Shown: positions 45,368 through 55,736, counted from the first letter of the stretch. The stretch is 64,000 nucleotides of DNA from Arthrobacter sp. EPSL27 (GCF_001512305.1 NZ_LNUT01000001.1:1-64000); one strand, 5' to 3'. A program made the numbers and translations. The notes: a model not told the origin generated them from the letters alone.

Positions 45368-46927
45368 GTGACCACTTCCGAAAAAACCCCGTTCTACATC
45401 ACCACGGCCATCAGCTACCCCAACGGCGTGCCGCACATCGGCCACGCCTACGAGGTCATCGCCACCGATGCGATGGCACGCTTCAAGCGCCTGGACGGCT
45501 ACGACGTGTTCTTTATGACCGGCACGGACGAGCACGGCCTCAAGATGCAGCAGACGGCGGAAAAGGAAGGCATCCCCGTCAAGGAGCTCGCGGACCGCAA
45601 CTCGTCCGCGTTCCGGCAGATGAGCGATGACCTGGGCATCTCCCTGAGCCGCTTCATCCGCACCACGGACCCGGACCACTACGAGGCGGCCAAGGCCCTC
45701 TGGCAGCGGATGGAAGCCAACGGGGACATCTACCTCTCCAAGTACGCCGGCTGGTACTCGGTCCGCGACGAACGCTACTTCGTGGAGGACGAGACCGAAG
45801 TGCAGGCCGACGGCCTCCGCTACGCCTCCGAAACCGGCACCAAGGTGACCTGGACCGAGGAGGAGAGCTACTTCTTCAAGCTCTCGGCCTACCAGGACCG
45901 GCTGCTGGCGCTCTACGCCGACCACCCGTCCTTCGGCGCCCCGCACAACCGCTTCAACGAGGTCATCAGCTTCGTCAAGGGCGGCCTCGAGGACCTCTCG
46001 ATCAGCCGCACCTCCTTCGACTGGGGCGTCCCGGTCCCCGGCAACCCGGAGCACGTCATGTACGTCTGGGTGGACGCGCTGACCAACTACCTGACCGGCG
46101 TCGGCTTCCCGGATACGGAATCCGAGCTGTTCACGAAGTACTGGCCCGCCGACGTGCACGTGATCGGCAAGGACATCTCCCGCTTCCACGCCGTGTACTG
46201 GCCCGCGTTCCTTATGTCCGCCGGCCTGGAACTGCCCAAGCGCGTCATGATCCACGGCTTCCTGCACAACCAGGGCGTCAAGATGTCCAAGTCGCTTGGC
46301 AACGTGGTGGCCCCGGCGGACTGGGTGGCCCAGTACGGCCTGGACCAGGTGCGCTTCTTCCTGCTCCGTGAAGTGCCGTTCGGCGCGGACGGCTCCTACA
46401 GCCACGACGCGATCGTGGGCCGGATGAACTCGGACCTGGCCAACAACTTCGGCAACCTGGCCCAGCGGTCGCTGTCCATGGTCGCGAAGAACTGCGGCGG
46501 CACCGTGCCCGTCCCCGGAGGCTTCACCGCCGAGGACGCGGCCCTGCTGGGCCAGGCTAACGGGCTGCTGGACATCTCCCGCGCCGCGTTCGAAAAGCAG
46601 GAGTTCAGCCGCGCCCTGGAGGCCATCTGGAACGTTCTGGGTGACACCAACGCCTACTTCGCCGAGCAGGCGCCGTGGGTGCTGCGGAAGACCGACGTCG
46701 AGCGCATGAACACGGTCCTGTACGTCACCCTCGAGGTGCTGCGGATTGTCGCCATCCTCGCCCAGCCGGTGATGCCGGCGGCGACGGCGGCCATCCTGGA
46801 CACCCTGGGCCAGCCGGAGGGGGAGGCCCGGGAGTTCAGCGCCCTCGGCATCCCGATCGCCGCCGGCACGCTACTGCCGGCCCCGGCACCGGTGTTCCCC
46901 AAGTACGAGGAGCCCGCGGAGGCATAG
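45368..46927 (+). CDS. metG: Methionyl-tRNA synthetase
   Basis: 519 residues, class I synthetase. HIGH-type motif [12 protein letters not shown] near 22, [10 protein letters not shown] near 305, anticodon-binding helices at the C-terminus. The zinc-knuckle position carries [12 protein letters not shown] rather than a Cys4 set, so it is the zinc-free subclass. GTG start 9 bases after the ABC ATPase stop, so it may be read through from that operon. Confidence 0.95.
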   Translation: MTTSEKTPFYITTAISYPNGVPHIGHAYEVIATDAMARFKRLDGYDVFFMTGTDEHGLKMQQTAEKEGIPVKELADRNSSAFRQMSDDLGISLSRFIRTTDPDHYEAAKALWQRMEANGDIYLSKYAGWYSVRDERYFVEDETEVQADGLRYASETGTKVTWTEEESYFFKLSAYQDRLLALYADHPSFGAPHNRFNEVISFVKGGLEDLSISRTSFDWGVPVPGNPEHVMYVWVDALTNYLTGVGFPDTESELFTKYWPADVHVIGKDISRFHAVYWPAFLMSAGLELPKRVMIHGFLHNQGVKMSKSLGNVVAPADWVAQYGLDQVRFFLLREVPFGADGSYSHDAIVGRMNSDLANNFGNLAQRSLSMVAKNCGGTVPVPGGFTAEDAALLGQANGLLDISRAAFEKQEFSRALEAIWNVLGDTNAYFAEQAPWVLRKTDVERMNTVLYVTLEVLRIVAILAQPVMPAATAAILDTLGQPEGEAREFSALGIPIAAGTLLPAPAPVFPKYEEPAEA

Positions 46928-46945
46928 CTTTCGCGTCGCCCGCCA

Positions 46946-47004
46946 TCGAGGTGGCAGTTCACGGCAGTGTTTTCCGCAAACATTGCCGCGAACTGCCACC
47001 TCGA
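46946..47004. repeat. Palindromic repeat, relative of the edge element
   Basis: 27-base arms (TCGAGGTGGCAGTTC...), 1-2 mismatches, 4-5 base centre. The inner CGGCAGTGTTT/AAACATTGCCG core matches the palindrome at 1-124, while the outer arms differ. Located between metG and leuB, where it may also act as a terminator. Confidence 0.7.
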
Positions 47005-47034
47005 CGCCCTTAACCCGCGCCGGTAGCCGACCTT

Positions 47035-47050
47035 GTTCGGATGGTGAGAC
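47035..47050 (+). promoter_or_regulatory. Shared BCAA operator upstream of leuB
   Basis: GTTCGGATGGTGAGAC, third occurrence of the motif seen before ilvD and ilvB. It sits just upstream of TTGACC (47054-47059) and TACGCT (47079-47084), a likely promoter with a 19-base spacer; the ATG 7 bases after TACGCT suggests a leaderless message. Confidence 0.55.
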
Positions 47051-47090
47051 GAATTGACCAGCATGTGGATGACTTGGCTACGCTGAAAAC

Positions 47091-48143
47091 ATGAGCGCAT
47101 CCACAATTGATCTGGCCGTTATTCCCGGCGACGGCATTGGCCCCGAGGTGACGGCGGAGGCCGTGAAGGTCCTCGAGAAGGCTGCCGCGGCAGAGGGCAT
47201 TGTGCTGCAGCAGACCTCCTACAAGCTCGGTGCCCAGCACTGGCTCGAGACGGGGGAGACGCTGCCGGACGAGACCCTCGCCGATCTCCGCACCCGCGAC
47301 GCCATCCTCTTCGGCGCCGTCGGCGCCGCTCCGGGCGACACGCGGATCCCGTCCGGCATCATCGAGCGGGAACTGCTGCTCAAGCTGCGCGTCAGCCTGG
47401 ACCACTTCGTCAACCTGCGGCCCTCCCGCCTCTACCCGGGAACCGCCAGCCCGCTCGCCAACCCCGGCGACGTCGACTTCATCGTGGTCCGCGAGGGCAC
47501 CGAGGGCCCGTACGTGGGCAACGGCGGGACGCTGCGCGCCGGTACCCCGCACGAGGTGGCCACCGAAGTCTCGCTCAACACCGCCCACGGCGTGGAGCGC
47601 GTGGTCCGGGATGCCTTCCGCCGGGCCAACGACCGTCCGCGCAAGAAGCTCACGCTGGTGCACAAGCACAACGTGCTGGTGTTCGCCGGCCACCTGTGGA
47701 AGCGCACCGTCGAGGCCGTGGCCCAGGAGTTCCCCGAGGTCACCCACGACTACCTGCACATCGACGCCGCCACGATCTTTATGGTCACGGATCCGGCCCG
47801 TTTCGATGTGATCGTCACGGACAACCTCTTCGGCGACATCATCACCGACCTGGCTGCCGCCGTCACCGGCGGCATCGGCCTCGCGGCGTCCGGCAACATC
47901 AACATGGAGCGCACCGCGCCGTCCATGTTCGAACCCGTCCACGGCTCGGCGCCGGACATCGCCGGCCAGCAGAAGGCGGACCCGACGGCGGCCATCCTCT
48001 CCGCCGCGCTCCTGCTGGACCACCTGGGCTACGCCGCCGCCGCCCGTAAGATCGAGGCCGCAGTGGAGGCCGACGTCGCGGCCCGCGGCACCGCACCCCG
48101 CAGCACCAGCGCGATCGGCGACGCGATCGCCGCCGCCCTGTAG
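47091..48143 (+). CDS. leuB: 3-isopropylmalate dehydrogenase
   Basis: Oxidises and decarboxylates 3-isopropylmalate in leucine synthesis, using NAD+ and a divalent metal. 350 residues. Family motifs: [19 protein letters not shown] at the start, then [19 protein letters not shown], and the metal/NAD region [20 protein letters not shown] near 242-262. Likely monocistronic under its own promoter and followed by a terminator. Confidence 0.95.
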   Translation: MSASTIDLAVIPGDGIGPEVTAEAVKVLEKAAAAEGIVLQQTSYKLGAQHWLETGETLPDETLADLRTRDAILFGAVGAAPGDTRIPSGIIERELLLKLRVSLDHFVNLRPSRLYPGTASPLANPGDVDFIVVREGTEGPYVGNGGTLRAGTPHEVATEVSLNTAHGVERVVRDAFRRANDRPRKKLTLVHKHNVLVFAGHLWKRTVEAVAQEFPEVTHDYLHIDAATIFMVTDPARFDVIVTDNLFGDIITDLAAAVTGGIGLAASGNINMERTAPSMFEPVHGSAPDIAGQQKADPTAAILSAALLLDHLGYAAAARKIEAAVEADVAARGTAPRSTSAIGDAIAAAL

Positions 48144-48155
48144 GCCTGCTCCCAG

Positions 48156-48198
48156 GCCCGCTCCGGCACGGGGCAGCCGGCCCCTTGCCGGAGCGGGC
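48156..48198 (+). terminator. Terminator after leuB
   Basis: Thirteen-base perfect inverted repeat (48156-48168 / 48186-48198) with a 17-base loop, shortly after the leuB stop. Confidence 0.65.
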
Positions 48199-48283
48199 GT
48201 AAGCTTGTTTCGAATCACCAACATGCTGCCGTGGTCCGACGACGAACCAGGTTCACACCAAGGCAGCCGACCGTGGAGGAACC

Positions 48284-49396
48284 ATGACTCAGACTGCCCA
48301 TGGCGTCGAATTCACCCAGCATCCTTCGGCGACCCCGAAGTCCGCTGAAGAACGTGCTGCCATCCTGGCGAACCCGGGTTTCGGCAACCATTTCACCGAC
48401 CACACCGCGATTGTCGACTACAGCGTCGACGCCGAGGGCAAGGGCGGCTGGCACGATGCCCGCGTTGAGGCCTACGGCCCCATCTCCCTGGACCCCTCCG
48501 CCGCGGTGCTCCACTACGGGCAGGAGATTTTCGAGGGCCTCAAGGCCTACCGGCACGCGGACGGCTCCATCTGGACGTTCCGCCCCGAAGCCAACGCCGC
48601 CCGCCTGAACAAGTCGGCCCGCCGCCTGGCGCTCCCCGAACTGCCGGAAGAGTACTTCCTCGGCGCCATCCGCGAACTGGTCTCCGTGGACAAGGAATGG
48701 GTCCCAGCCGGCGACGGCGAAGCCCTGTACCTGCGCCCGTTCATGATCGCCACGGAAGCGTTCCTCGGCGTCCGGGCCGCCCGCGAAGTGTCCTTCCGCG
48801 TCATCGCATCCCCGGCCGGCAACTACTTCGGCGGCGAGCTCAAGCCGGTCTCCATCTGGATCTCCCGCCACTACGCCCGCGCAGGCCGCGGCGGCACCGG
48901 CGACGCGAAGTGCGGCGGCAACTACGCCGCGTCGCTGATCGCGCAGCAGGAGGCCGAGGCGCACGGCTGCAAGCAGGTGCTCTTCCTGGACCAGTTCAAC
49001 GACAACGCCGTGGAAGAGCTCGGCGGCATGAACGTGTTCTTCGTGATGAAGGACGGCTCCCTGGTCACCCCCGCCCTCAGCGGCACCATCCTGGAAGGCA
49101 TCACCCGGATGTCCGTCATCCAGGTCGCCCGGGACATGGGCCGCGAGGTCACCGAGCGCAAGATCACCCTGGACGAATGGCGCGACGGCGTGGCCTCCGG
49201 CGAGATCGCCGAGGTCTTCGCCTGCGGCACGGCCGCGGTGATCACCCCGATCGGCGTGCTCAAGGACGAGACCGAGTTCATCGGCTCCGAGGATGCGGCG
49301 GCGGGGGAGACCACCATGGCCATCCGCGAACAGCTCCTGGGCATCCAGACCGGCACCGTCGAAGACACCCACGGCTGGCTGACCCGACTCGCCTGA
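48284..49396 (+). CDS. ilvE: Branched-chain amino acid aminotransferase
   Basis: Final transamination in Val/Leu/Ile synthesis (and first in breakdown), PLP class IV. 370 residues, the larger actinobacterial BCAT2 type. The PLP lysine lies in the GDAKCGGNYAASL segment (about 206-218); LHYGQEIFEGLKAYRH near 80 is the family motif; GTAAVITPIG closes the phosphate site. GAGGAACC before the ATG. No shared operator motif was found upstream. Confidence 0.95.
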   Translation: MTQTAHGVEFTQHPSATPKSAEERAAILANPGFGNHFTDHTAIVDYSVDAEGKGGWHDARVEAYGPISLDPSAAVLHYGQEIFEGLKAYRHADGSIWTFRPEANAARLNKSARRLALPELPEEYFLGAIRELVSVDKEWVPAGDGEALYLRPFMIATEAFLGVRAAREVSFRVIASPAGNYFGGELKPVSIWISRHYARAGRGGTGDAKCGGNYAASLIAQQEAEAHGCKQVLFLDQFNDNAVEELGGMNVFFVMKDGSLVTPALSGTILEGITRMSVIQVARDMGREVTERKITLDEWRDGVASGEIAEVFACGTAAVITPIGVLKDETEFIGSEDAAAGETTMAIREQLLGIQTGTVEDTHGWLTRLA

Positions 49397-49419
49397 GCGG
49401 CAGGGCACCCAACGCACGC

Positions 49420-49469
49420 AACGCCCGACGGCGGTCCGCACCTTCCGGTGCCGGCCGCCGTCGGACGTT
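49420..49469 (+). terminator. Terminator after ilvE
   Basis: Fifteen-base inverted repeat with one mismatch (49420-49434 / 49455-49469), 24 bases past the stop. Confidence 0.65.
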
Positions 49470-49552
49470 AACCGCACCCGCGTCGGCCGGCAACCGCCAG
49501 GCGTGCAGGACGCCTCTGGCAGCTCGCACACCGCAGGGGCACAATAGGGCGC

Positions 49553-49927
49553 ATGACTGGACTAATCCAGGTTCTGGGCATCATTGTCGGGACCCTGCTG
49601 ATCCTCGTCGGAATCCTGGAGTCCTTCTTCTTCCGGAACCAGCGCTTTTACCGGCTGTTCCTCATCAAGCCGGAGGACACGGAGACCGTGCGGATGTGGG
49701 TCTTCAACCTCGGGTTCTACAACATGATCTGGGGCGTCGGGGCAATCATCGGCGCGGTGCTGCTGACGGGCCCGGAGCCTGCGGCCGGCAAAGCGCTGCT
49801 GCTGTTCACCAGCCTCGGCCATGTGCTCCTCGGCATCATTCTGGTGCTCTCGGAGCGGCGGCTGTGGGCCAGTGCCATCGCCGAGGCGCTGCTGCCGGCC
49901 GTGATCGCGGTGCTGCTGCTCGTGTGA
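49553..49927 (+). CDS. DUF1304 family membrane protein
   Basis: 124 residues with four transmembrane helices (about 5-25, 47-70, 78-98, 103-123). The segment GILESFFFRNQRFYRLF matches the DUF1304 pattern (Glu and aromatic cluster after helix one). Function unknown. About 26 bases precede the MBL hydrolase start. Confidence 0.8.
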   Translation: MTGLIQVLGIIVGTLLILVGILESFFFRNQRFYRLFLIKPEDTETVRMWVFNLGFYNMIWGVGAIIGAVLLTGPEPAAGKALLLFTSLGHVLLGIILVLSERRLWASAIAEALLPAVIAVLLLV

Positions 49928-49955
49928 GGCGGCCGATCGGTGGGAAGATGGACGT

Positions 49956-50753
49956 GTGATCCCGGACGACCCCCGCGCCATGGTGCGCAGCACAGAGCTG
50001 ACCCGATTCAGGCTGGCCCCCAACCCCGGGCCGATGAGCCTGCACGGGACCAACTCCTACGTGATTTCCGGCCCGGGCGCGGCCGGCACAGTTGTGGTAG
50101 ATCCCGGCCCGCTGGACGAACCGCACCTGCAGGAACTGGCCCAGGCCGGCGCCGTCGAGCTCATCCTCATCACCCACCGGCACGCGGACCACACCGCCGC
50201 CGCCGCGCGGTTCGCCGAACTGACCGGGGCGCCGGTCCGCGCCATGGATCCGGCCCACTGCCACGGCGGCAGCCCGCTGTCCGACGGCGAGGTCATCCAC
50301 GCCGCCGGGGCGGAAATCCGGGTGCTGGCGACCCCCGGCCACACCTCGGACTCGGTCTGTTTCCACCTGCCCGCCGACGGTGCCCAGGGATCGGTCCTCA
50401 CCGGCGACACCATCCTGGGCCTGGGAACCACGGTCCTGGACTATCCCGACGGCACCCTGGGGGACTACCTGGCGTCGCTGGACCGGCTGGAAAGCCTCGG
50501 CGCCGCCACCGTCCTGCCGGCGCACGGGCCCATGCTGCCGGCACTGGATGCGATCGTCCGCGCCTACCGGGACCACCGCGAGGACCGGCTCGCCCAGATC
50601 CGCTCCGCACTCGCCGACCTTGGCGCCGGCGCCGGGGTGTCCGCCGTGGCGGACGCCGTGTACGCCGCCGTCGACCCCGCCGTCCGTCCCGCGGCCGAAC
50701 TCTCCGTCGCCGCCCAGCTCCAGTACCTGCGCCGGGACAGCGGCACGTCGTAA
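49956..50753 (+). CDS. MBL-fold metallohydrolase (LACTB2-like)
   Basis: 265 residues. The metal motif is THRHADHTAAA (HxHxDH) near 71, with further ligands in TPGHTSDSV and the late PAHGP. The C-terminal 80 residues form the helical DNA/RNA-binding-like extension of LACTB2 proteins. It probably hydrolyses an ester or phosphodiester. GTG start at 49956 with GGGAAGA upstream. Confidence 0.85.
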   Translation: MIPDDPRAMVRSTELTRFRLAPNPGPMSLHGTNSYVISGPGAAGTVVVDPGPLDEPHLQELAQAGAVELILITHRHADHTAAAARFAELTGAPVRAMDPAHCHGGSPLSDGEVIHAAGAEIRVLATPGHTSDSVCFHLPADGAQGSVLTGDTILGLGTTVLDYPDGTLGDYLASLDRLESLGAATVLPAHGPMLPALDAIVRAYRDHREDRLAQIRSALADLGAGAGVSAVADAVYAAVDPAVRPAAELSVAAQLQYLRRDSGTS

Positions 50754-50837
50754 TACGAGAGTGGTAGTACGAGAGTGGCAATACGGGCGTGGACCGCACG
50801 GGAGGAGGGCGCCGCCGGAGACGGTACGCTTGGAGCC

Positions 50838-51614
50838 ATGCGTATCGCCCGGTTTGTAGTCGATTCTGATCCCCTCTACGGCATTGTGGAAGGTGAGCCC
50901 GGCAGTGAGGAAGTCACTGTCATCCACGGCGACCCCTTCTTCAACGGCGTGGAACGCACCAATGTGCGGCACAAACTCGAGGACGTGCGCCTCCTCGCCC
51001 CGATCATCCCGCGCAGCAAAGTCGTCGGCGTCGGCCGCAACTTCGTGGAACACGCCAAGGAACTCGGCAACGAGGTCCCGGCGCAGCCGCTGCTCTTCCT
51101 GAAGCCCAACACCTCCGTGGTGGGCCCGAACGATCCGGTCATCCTGCCGGAATTCTCCGAGGAAGTGTCCTTCGAGGCCGAACTCTGCGTTGTGATCGGC
51201 CGGATCTGCAAGGACGTCCCCGAGGAGCGCGTCGACGACGTCATCTTCGGCTACACCTGCGGCAACGACCTCACCGCCCGGGACGTCCAGAAGACCGACA
51301 TGCAGTGGGCCCGGGCCAAAGGCTTCGACACCTCCGCGCCGCTGGGCCCGTGGATCGAAACCGAACTCGACACCGAGGACCTGCAGATCCAGGGCCGGCT
51401 CAACGGCGAACTGCGCCAGGACGGCAGCACCAGCCAGATGATCCGCGGTGTCCGCGAACTGGTCTCCATCGTCTCGCAGGCCTTCACCCTGCTGCCCGGC
51501 GACGTCATCATGACCGGCACCCCGGCAGGCGTCGGACTTGTTCAGGCCGGCGACCGGTTCGAAGTCGAGATCGAGGGCATCGGCCGGCTCTCCAACCCCA
51601 TCGTCCGCCGCTAG
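50838..51614 (+). CDS. Fumarylacetoacetate hydrolase family protein
   Basis: 258 residues. FAH fold with VGRNFVEHAKELG near 61, the metal-binding acidic residues in FEAELCVVIGR (about 112-122), and GYTCGNDLTARDVQ. The family includes acylpyruvases and oxaloacetate decarboxylases, so it probably cleaves or decarboxylates a dicarbonyl acid. ATG at 50838 gives the canonical MRIARF start. In actinobacteria it commonly lies beside gltX, as here. Confidence 0.88.
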   Translation: MRIARFVVDSDPLYGIVEGEPGSEEVTVIHGDPFFNGVERTNVRHKLEDVRLLAPIIPRSKVVGVGRNFVEHAKELGNEVPAQPLLFLKPNTSVVGPNDPVILPEFSEEVSFEAELCVVIGRICKDVPEERVDDVIFGYTCGNDLTARDVQKTDMQWARAKGFDTSAPLGPWIETELDTEDLQIQGRLNGELRQDGSTSQMIRGVRELVSIVSQAFTLLPGDVIMTGTPAGVGLVQAGDRFEVEIEGIGRLSNPIVRR

Positions 51615-51627
51615 GCCGGGCAGAGCC

Positions 51628-51867
51628 ATGCTCATGCTTCTCCGCAGGGTGGCCGGCGCCGCTAAGGGCGACCGGCAGCGCCGTTCCTTCCTGCTCTTCG
51701 CGCTGGGGTCGGTCGGCACGTTCTCGGTCGCGGCGCGCGCCGTCCACGCGCTGGACGGCCCGCTCTGGCTGGCGCTGGCCTTCCTGGCGGCCGGGCTGGT
51801 GCTGGCCGGATACTACCTCGGCAAGGCGCTCTCCCGCCCCCGCCCCGCCCGCGGACCCCGGCGGTAG
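51628..51867 (+). CDS. Small membrane protein
   Basis: 79 residues with two hydrophobic segments (about 20-40 and 45-66) and a basic C-terminal tail ([10 protein letters not shown]). Lies between the FAH gene and gltX, 13 bases after the FAH stop; likely co-transcribed. Function unknown. Confidence 0.6.
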   Translation: MLMLLRRVAGAAKGDRQRRSFLLFALGSVGTFSVAARAVHALDGPLWLALAFLAAGLVLAGYYLGKALSRPRPARGPRR

Positions 51868-51902
51868 GACGCCCGGCCGCAGGCGGTAAAGTTGGAGTCA
51901 CT

Positions 51903-53435
51903 ATGACTACTCCCTCCGCGCCCGACGCCGTCTCCAGCTCCGCCTCCAGTGTGACCAGCGAAGTCACCGCCGACACCCCGGTACGTGTCCGGTTCTGCCC
52001 GTCGCCCACCGGCACCCCGCATGTCGGCCTGATCCGCACGGCCCTGTTCAACTGGGCCCACGCCCGCCACACCAAGGGCACCTTCGTGTTCCGCATCGAG
52101 GACACGGACGCGGCGCGCGACTCGGAGGAGAGCTACCAGCAGCTGCTCGAGGCCCTGAAGTGGCTCGGCATCACCTGGGAGGAAGGCGTGGAGGTCGGCG
52201 GACCGCATGAACCGTACCGCCAGTCCCAGCGCCTGGACCTCTACAAGGACGTCGTGGCCAAGCTCCTCGAGGCCGGCTACGCCTACGAGTGCTACTCCTC
52301 CCCGGAGGAAGTCGAGGCCCGCCACCGCGCGGCCGGCCGCGACCCGAAGCTGGGCTACGACAACTTCGACCGGAACCTCAGCGAGGAACAGCTCGCCGCG
52401 TTCAAAGCCGAGGGCCGCCAGCCCGTCCTCCGCGTGCGGATGCCCGACGAGGACGTCACGTTCACCGACATGGTCCGCGGCGACATCACCTTCAAGGCCG
52501 GGAGCATCCCGGACTACGTGATTGTCCGCGCCGACGGCTCCCCGCTGTACACGCTGGTCAACCCGGTGGACGACGCCCTGATGGGCATCACCCACGTCCT
52601 CCGCGGCGAAGACCTGCTGTCCTCCACGCCCCGCCAGGTGGTGCTGATCCGCGCGCTGATGGACATCGGCGTTGCCAGCTACCTCCCGGTCTTCGGCCAC
52701 CTGCCCTACGTCATGGGCGAGGGCAATAAGAAGCTGTCCAAGCGCGATCCGCAGTCCAACCTCTTCCTGCTCCGCGACCGCGGCTTCATCCCGGAGGGCC
52801 TGCTCAACTACCTGTCGCTGCTGGGCTGGAGCCTCTCCGCCGATGAGGACATCTTCACGGTGGACCAGCTGATCGAGCACTTCGACGTCAACGACGTGCT
52901 GGCCAACCCGGCCCGCTTCGACATCAAGAAGGCCGAGGCCATCAACGGCACACACATCCGGATGCTCGACGCCGAGGACTTCCGCGGCCGCCTGGTCCCG
53001 TACCTGCAGTCCGCCGGGCTGGTGGGCGGGACCCTGACCGCCCGCGAGGAGGAGATCCTCGCCGAGGCGGCCCCGCTGATCCAGGAGCGCATCTCGCTGC
53101 TGGGCGAGGCTCCCGAGATGCTCGCCTTCCTCTTCAAGGCCGACGACGCCATCGACGTCGCCGACGACGCCCGCAAGGGCCTGCCGGAGAACCTCACCGA
53201 GGTGCTCGACGCCGCCCTGGCGGCGCTCGAACCACTGGCCGACTGGACCGCCGAAAGCATCCAGGCCGCCCTCAAGGAAGCCCTCGTGGAAGGTCTCGGC
53301 GTCAAGCCGCGCCTGGCCTTCGGGCCGGTCCGCACGGCCCTTTCCGGCCGCCGGATCTCCCCGCCGCTCTTCGAATCCATGGTGATCCTGGGCAAGGACT
53401 CGTCCGTGGCCCGGCTGCGCGCCTTCCGCGGCTGA
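51903..53435 (+). CDS. gltX: Glutamyl-tRNA synthetase
   Basis: 510 residues, class I synthetase. HIGH-type motif [17 protein letters not shown] (about 32-48), [15 protein letters not shown] and the KMSKS-like KLSKRDP near 278. The C-terminal anticodon-binding region is complete. As actinobacteria lack GlnRS, it probably also charges tRNA-Gln with glutamate for GatCAB; both tRNA-Gln and tRNA-Glu lie about 2.5 kb downstream. Confidence 0.96.
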   Translation: MTTPSAPDAVSSSASSVTSEVTADTPVRVRFCPSPTGTPHVGLIRTALFNWAHARHTKGTFVFRIEDTDAARDSEESYQQLLEALKWLGITWEEGVEVGGPHEPYRQSQRLDLYKDVVAKLLEAGYAYECYSSPEEVEARHRAAGRDPKLGYDNFDRNLSEEQLAAFKAEGRQPVLRVRMPDEDVTFTDMVRGDITFKAGSIPDYVIVRADGSPLYTLVNPVDDALMGITHVLRGEDLLSSTPRQVVLIRALMDIGVASYLPVFGHLPYVMGEGNKKLSKRDPQSNLFLLRDRGFIPEGLLNYLSLLGWSLSADEDIFTVDQLIEHFDVNDVLANPARFDIKKAEAINGTHIRMLDAEDFRGRLVPYLQSAGLVGGTLTAREEEILAEAAPLIQERISLLGEAPEMLAFLFKADDAIDVADDARKGLPENLTEVLDAALAALEPLADWTAESIQAALKEALVEGLGVKPRLAFGPVRTALSGRRISPPLFESMVILGKDSSVARLRAFRG

Positions 53436-54202
53436 TGATGAGCGCACCCGGCGCTGCCGCCGGTCCACAGGCCGGCCCCGTGGCCAGTGCCCTCGCTGCC
53501 GGCCTCGGCGGAAGCGCCGTCAAAGGGGTGCTGTTCGACATCGACGACACCCTGGTGGACCTTGAGTTCTCCATGACGTCGGCCCTCCGCGATGTCAGCG
53601 AACACCTCCTGCCCGGGCTGGACCAGGCCGGGTGGGAGAAGTTCGGCCGGATCTTCACCCACGAGACCACCCACTTCTATGACCGGTACCTGGCCGGGGA
53701 GCTGACGTTCAATGAACAGCGCCTGCTCCGCGGCCGGGCCGCCCTGGGCCACTTCGGGGTGGAGCTGGAGGAGGGCGAGCAGGCCGAGCACTGGGTCAGT
53801 TCCTACGCCAGCCGGCAGCACGGCTACATCCGCGCCTTCGATGACGTCACCCCGGTGCTGGACGCCCTGGATGCCGCCGGGATCTCCTACGGCGCGGTGA
53901 GCAACAACGTCCACGACTACCAGCGGGTCAAGCTGGACGCCGCGGGCCTGGAGCGCATCAGCGTGCTGGTGGGCACGGACACGGTGGGTGCAGCGAAGCC
54001 TGATCCGGCCATCTACCTGGAGGGCGTCCGCCGCCTCGGCACGGGCGCCGGCGAAACCCTCTACGTGGGCGACAACCGCCTCCTCGACGCTGACGGCTCG
54101 ACGGCGGCCGGCCTCTTGGGCGTCTGGCTGAACCGCGGCGGGGAACCGGCCCCGGGCTATGCCGGCCGCGAGATCGGTTCCCTGCTGGAGCTGCTGGCCT
54201 AG
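53435..54202 (+). CDS. HAD family hydrolase
   Basis: 255 residues. Motif I LFDIDDTLVDLE (nucleophile Asp near 33), motif II in AVSNN, motif III Lys in GAAKPDPAIY, motif IV GDNRLLDADGS. Probably a small-molecule phosphatase. Its ATG overlaps the gltX stop (TGATG), so it is translationally coupled, and it ends in a 4-base overlap with the convergent YhgE-like gene. Confidence 0.87.
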   Translation: MMSAPGAAAGPQAGPVASALAAGLGGSAVKGVLFDIDDTLVDLEFSMTSALRDVSEHLLPGLDQAGWEKFGRIFTHETTHFYDRYLAGELTFNEQRLLRGRAALGHFGVELEEGEQAEHWVSSYASRQHGYIRAFDDVTPVLDALDAAGISYGAVSNNVHDYQRVKLDAAGLERISVLVGTDTVGAAKPDPAIYLEGVRRLGTGAGETLYVGDNRLLDADGSTAAGLLGVWLNRGGEPAPGYAGREIGSLLELLA

Positions 54203-55593
54203 CCTTCCGCTGCGGCGCGTGTCCGGATGTTCCGGAGCCCCAGGTACGTGCCGATCGAGCCCAGGGCCAGGACGGCCACGATTCCCAGTGCCGCCGCAGC
54301 GTCCGGCACGCTCACCATGGTCGACGGCGAGACAGCCGCTGCGCTGGAGTAGAGGGTGCCGGTGCCCTCGGCAATGCGGGCGTTCCCGTCGGCGAGCCTG
54401 TCCGCACCGGTGGACAGCTGCGAGGAGCCCGAGGCCAGCTTGGTGTTGCCTGCCGAGAGCTCGGAGGCGCCGGACGCGAGGGCCAGCGATCCGCCGACCA
54501 GGCCGGGATTGGCCGGGTCCGCCGGGTCGCCCTTGATGCCGGCGTTCAGTGCCACGGTGCCGTCGGCCAGGCGGGAGGTGCCCTCCGTCATCTTGGCGGT
54601 GGCTTTGATGAGGCCCGGCCGTGCGGGGTCGCCCGGCACGCCGTCCATTCCGGTCCGGATCTTCGACGTTCCGTCAGCCAGCAGTTCGGTGCCCAGAACC
54701 ACCCCGGGGTTGTTGGGGTCGCGGCTGTTGAGCTTGCCGGCCAGCGTCCCGAATCCGGCCTTGAGTTTCCCCGTTCCCGCCTGCAGCTGCCCCGCCCCTT
54801 CCTTCAGGCGGCCGGCGCCGGCCTGCAGCTGGGTTGCACCCGCATCGAGCTTCCGGGCGCCGGCCGTGATTTTGGCGATCTTGTCCTTGACCACGGACAA
54901 AGGCACCAGGCCCTGCACGGGGTCCGAGGCGGCAGCCTGCAGGAGTTCCAGCGCCTGCGCCAGCGCGGCTGTGCCGGTCCCGGCTTCGGGGTTGTTGTTG
55001 GCCCCGCGGTAGCCCTTGAGTTGGGCCGTTCCGGCCGCCAGGTCCCCGGACCCCGCCGCCAGCCTGGCCGCACCGGCGTCAAGCTGCGTGGCGCCGTCGG
55101 CCAGGTTGTTCTCGGCGTTGCCGGACGCCGTGGGGGTCAGCGCCGCGGAGAGCTGAACGGCTCCCGCTGCAAGTTTCTGCGCGCCGTCGTCCACTTTGTA
55201 GACCCCGGGGGCGAGCTTGGTGTTGACGTCGGCTTCAATCTTGGCGGCGCCCGCGGCCAGCTGGGCCGCGCCGGCCTGGAGCTTTTCGGCCCCCGGGGCC
55301 AGTTTCTGGCTGATCCCCGCATGCACCTTCTCCGCTCCGGCAGAGAGCTTCCCGGCGCCGTCGTCCGCCTGGCCGGCGCCCGTGGCGAGCTTCCCCGCAC
55401 CGTCCTTCAGCTGTTCCGCGCCGGCGGAGGCCTGCCCGGCGCCTTCCTTGAGCCGGGCGGAACCATCCGTGATCCGTCCGGTGACGAGGGTGTAGAACCC
55501 CAGCAACGCCACCAGCAGCAGGGCGAGGATGGCAATGGCGATCTGTTGGGCCCGGGTGCGGGCGATACGGCTGACGGCACGGCGCTGTGTCAC
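54199..55593 (-). CDS. YhgE-like repeat protein with two terminal helices
   Basis: 464 residues. One transmembrane helix near the N-terminus (about 17-38) and one near the C-terminus (about 432-452) bracket about 390 residues of repeats of the type LxxGAxxLxxGA, seen more than 25 times. The repeats should form a long coiled helical rod in the extracytoplasmic space. They match the heptad-like repeats of YhgE/Pip and some MMPL-associated proteins, but the ABC2-type membrane domain of full YhgE is missing. A TetR-type operator lies about 115 bases upstream. Function probably in envelope or phage/secretion-related processes; uncertain. Confidence 0.75.
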   Translation of the reverse strand: MTQRRAVSRIARTRAQQIAIAILALLLVALLGFYTLVTGRITDGSARLKEGAGQASAGAEQLKDGAGKLATGAGQADDGAGKLSAGAEKVHAGISQKLAPGAEKLQAGAAQLAAGAAKIEADVNTKLAPGVYKVDDGAQKLAAGAVQLSAALTPTASGNAENNLADGATQLDAGAARLAAGSGDLAAGTAQLKGYRGANNNPEAGTGTAALAQALELLQAAASDPVQGLVPLSVVKDKIAKITAGARKLDAGATQLQAGAGRLKEGAGQLQAGTGKLKAGFGTLAGKLNSRDPNNPGVVLGTELLADGTSKIRTGMDGVPGDPARPGLIKATAKMTEGTSRLADGTVALNAGIKGDPADPANPGLVGGSLALASGASELSAGNTKLASGSSQLSTGADRLADGNARIAEGTGTLYSSAAAVSPSTMVSVPDAAAALGIVAVLALGSIGTYLGLRNIRTRAAAEG

Positions 55594-55707
55594 TGCTGGT
55601 TCCTCTCGACGGCGTTGCCGGCAGCAGCGTTACTGCCGGCCCCCTGTGATGCAGCTAACACTGGAAAAAGCCCGCGCTGCTGCCCGTAACGATGTGGGGG
55701 AGGGGTG

Positions 55708-55736
55708 GTTACTCATTGGTAACTTACCGAGCGTAA
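55708..55736 (-). promoter_or_regulatory. TetR-type operator pair upstream of the YhgE-like gene
   Basis: Two adjoining palindromes: GTTACTCATTGGTAAC (55708-55723) and TTACCGAGCGTAA (55724-55736). TTAC(N)5-6GTAA is a usual TetR-family site. No TetR gene is in the window. Confidence 0.5.
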
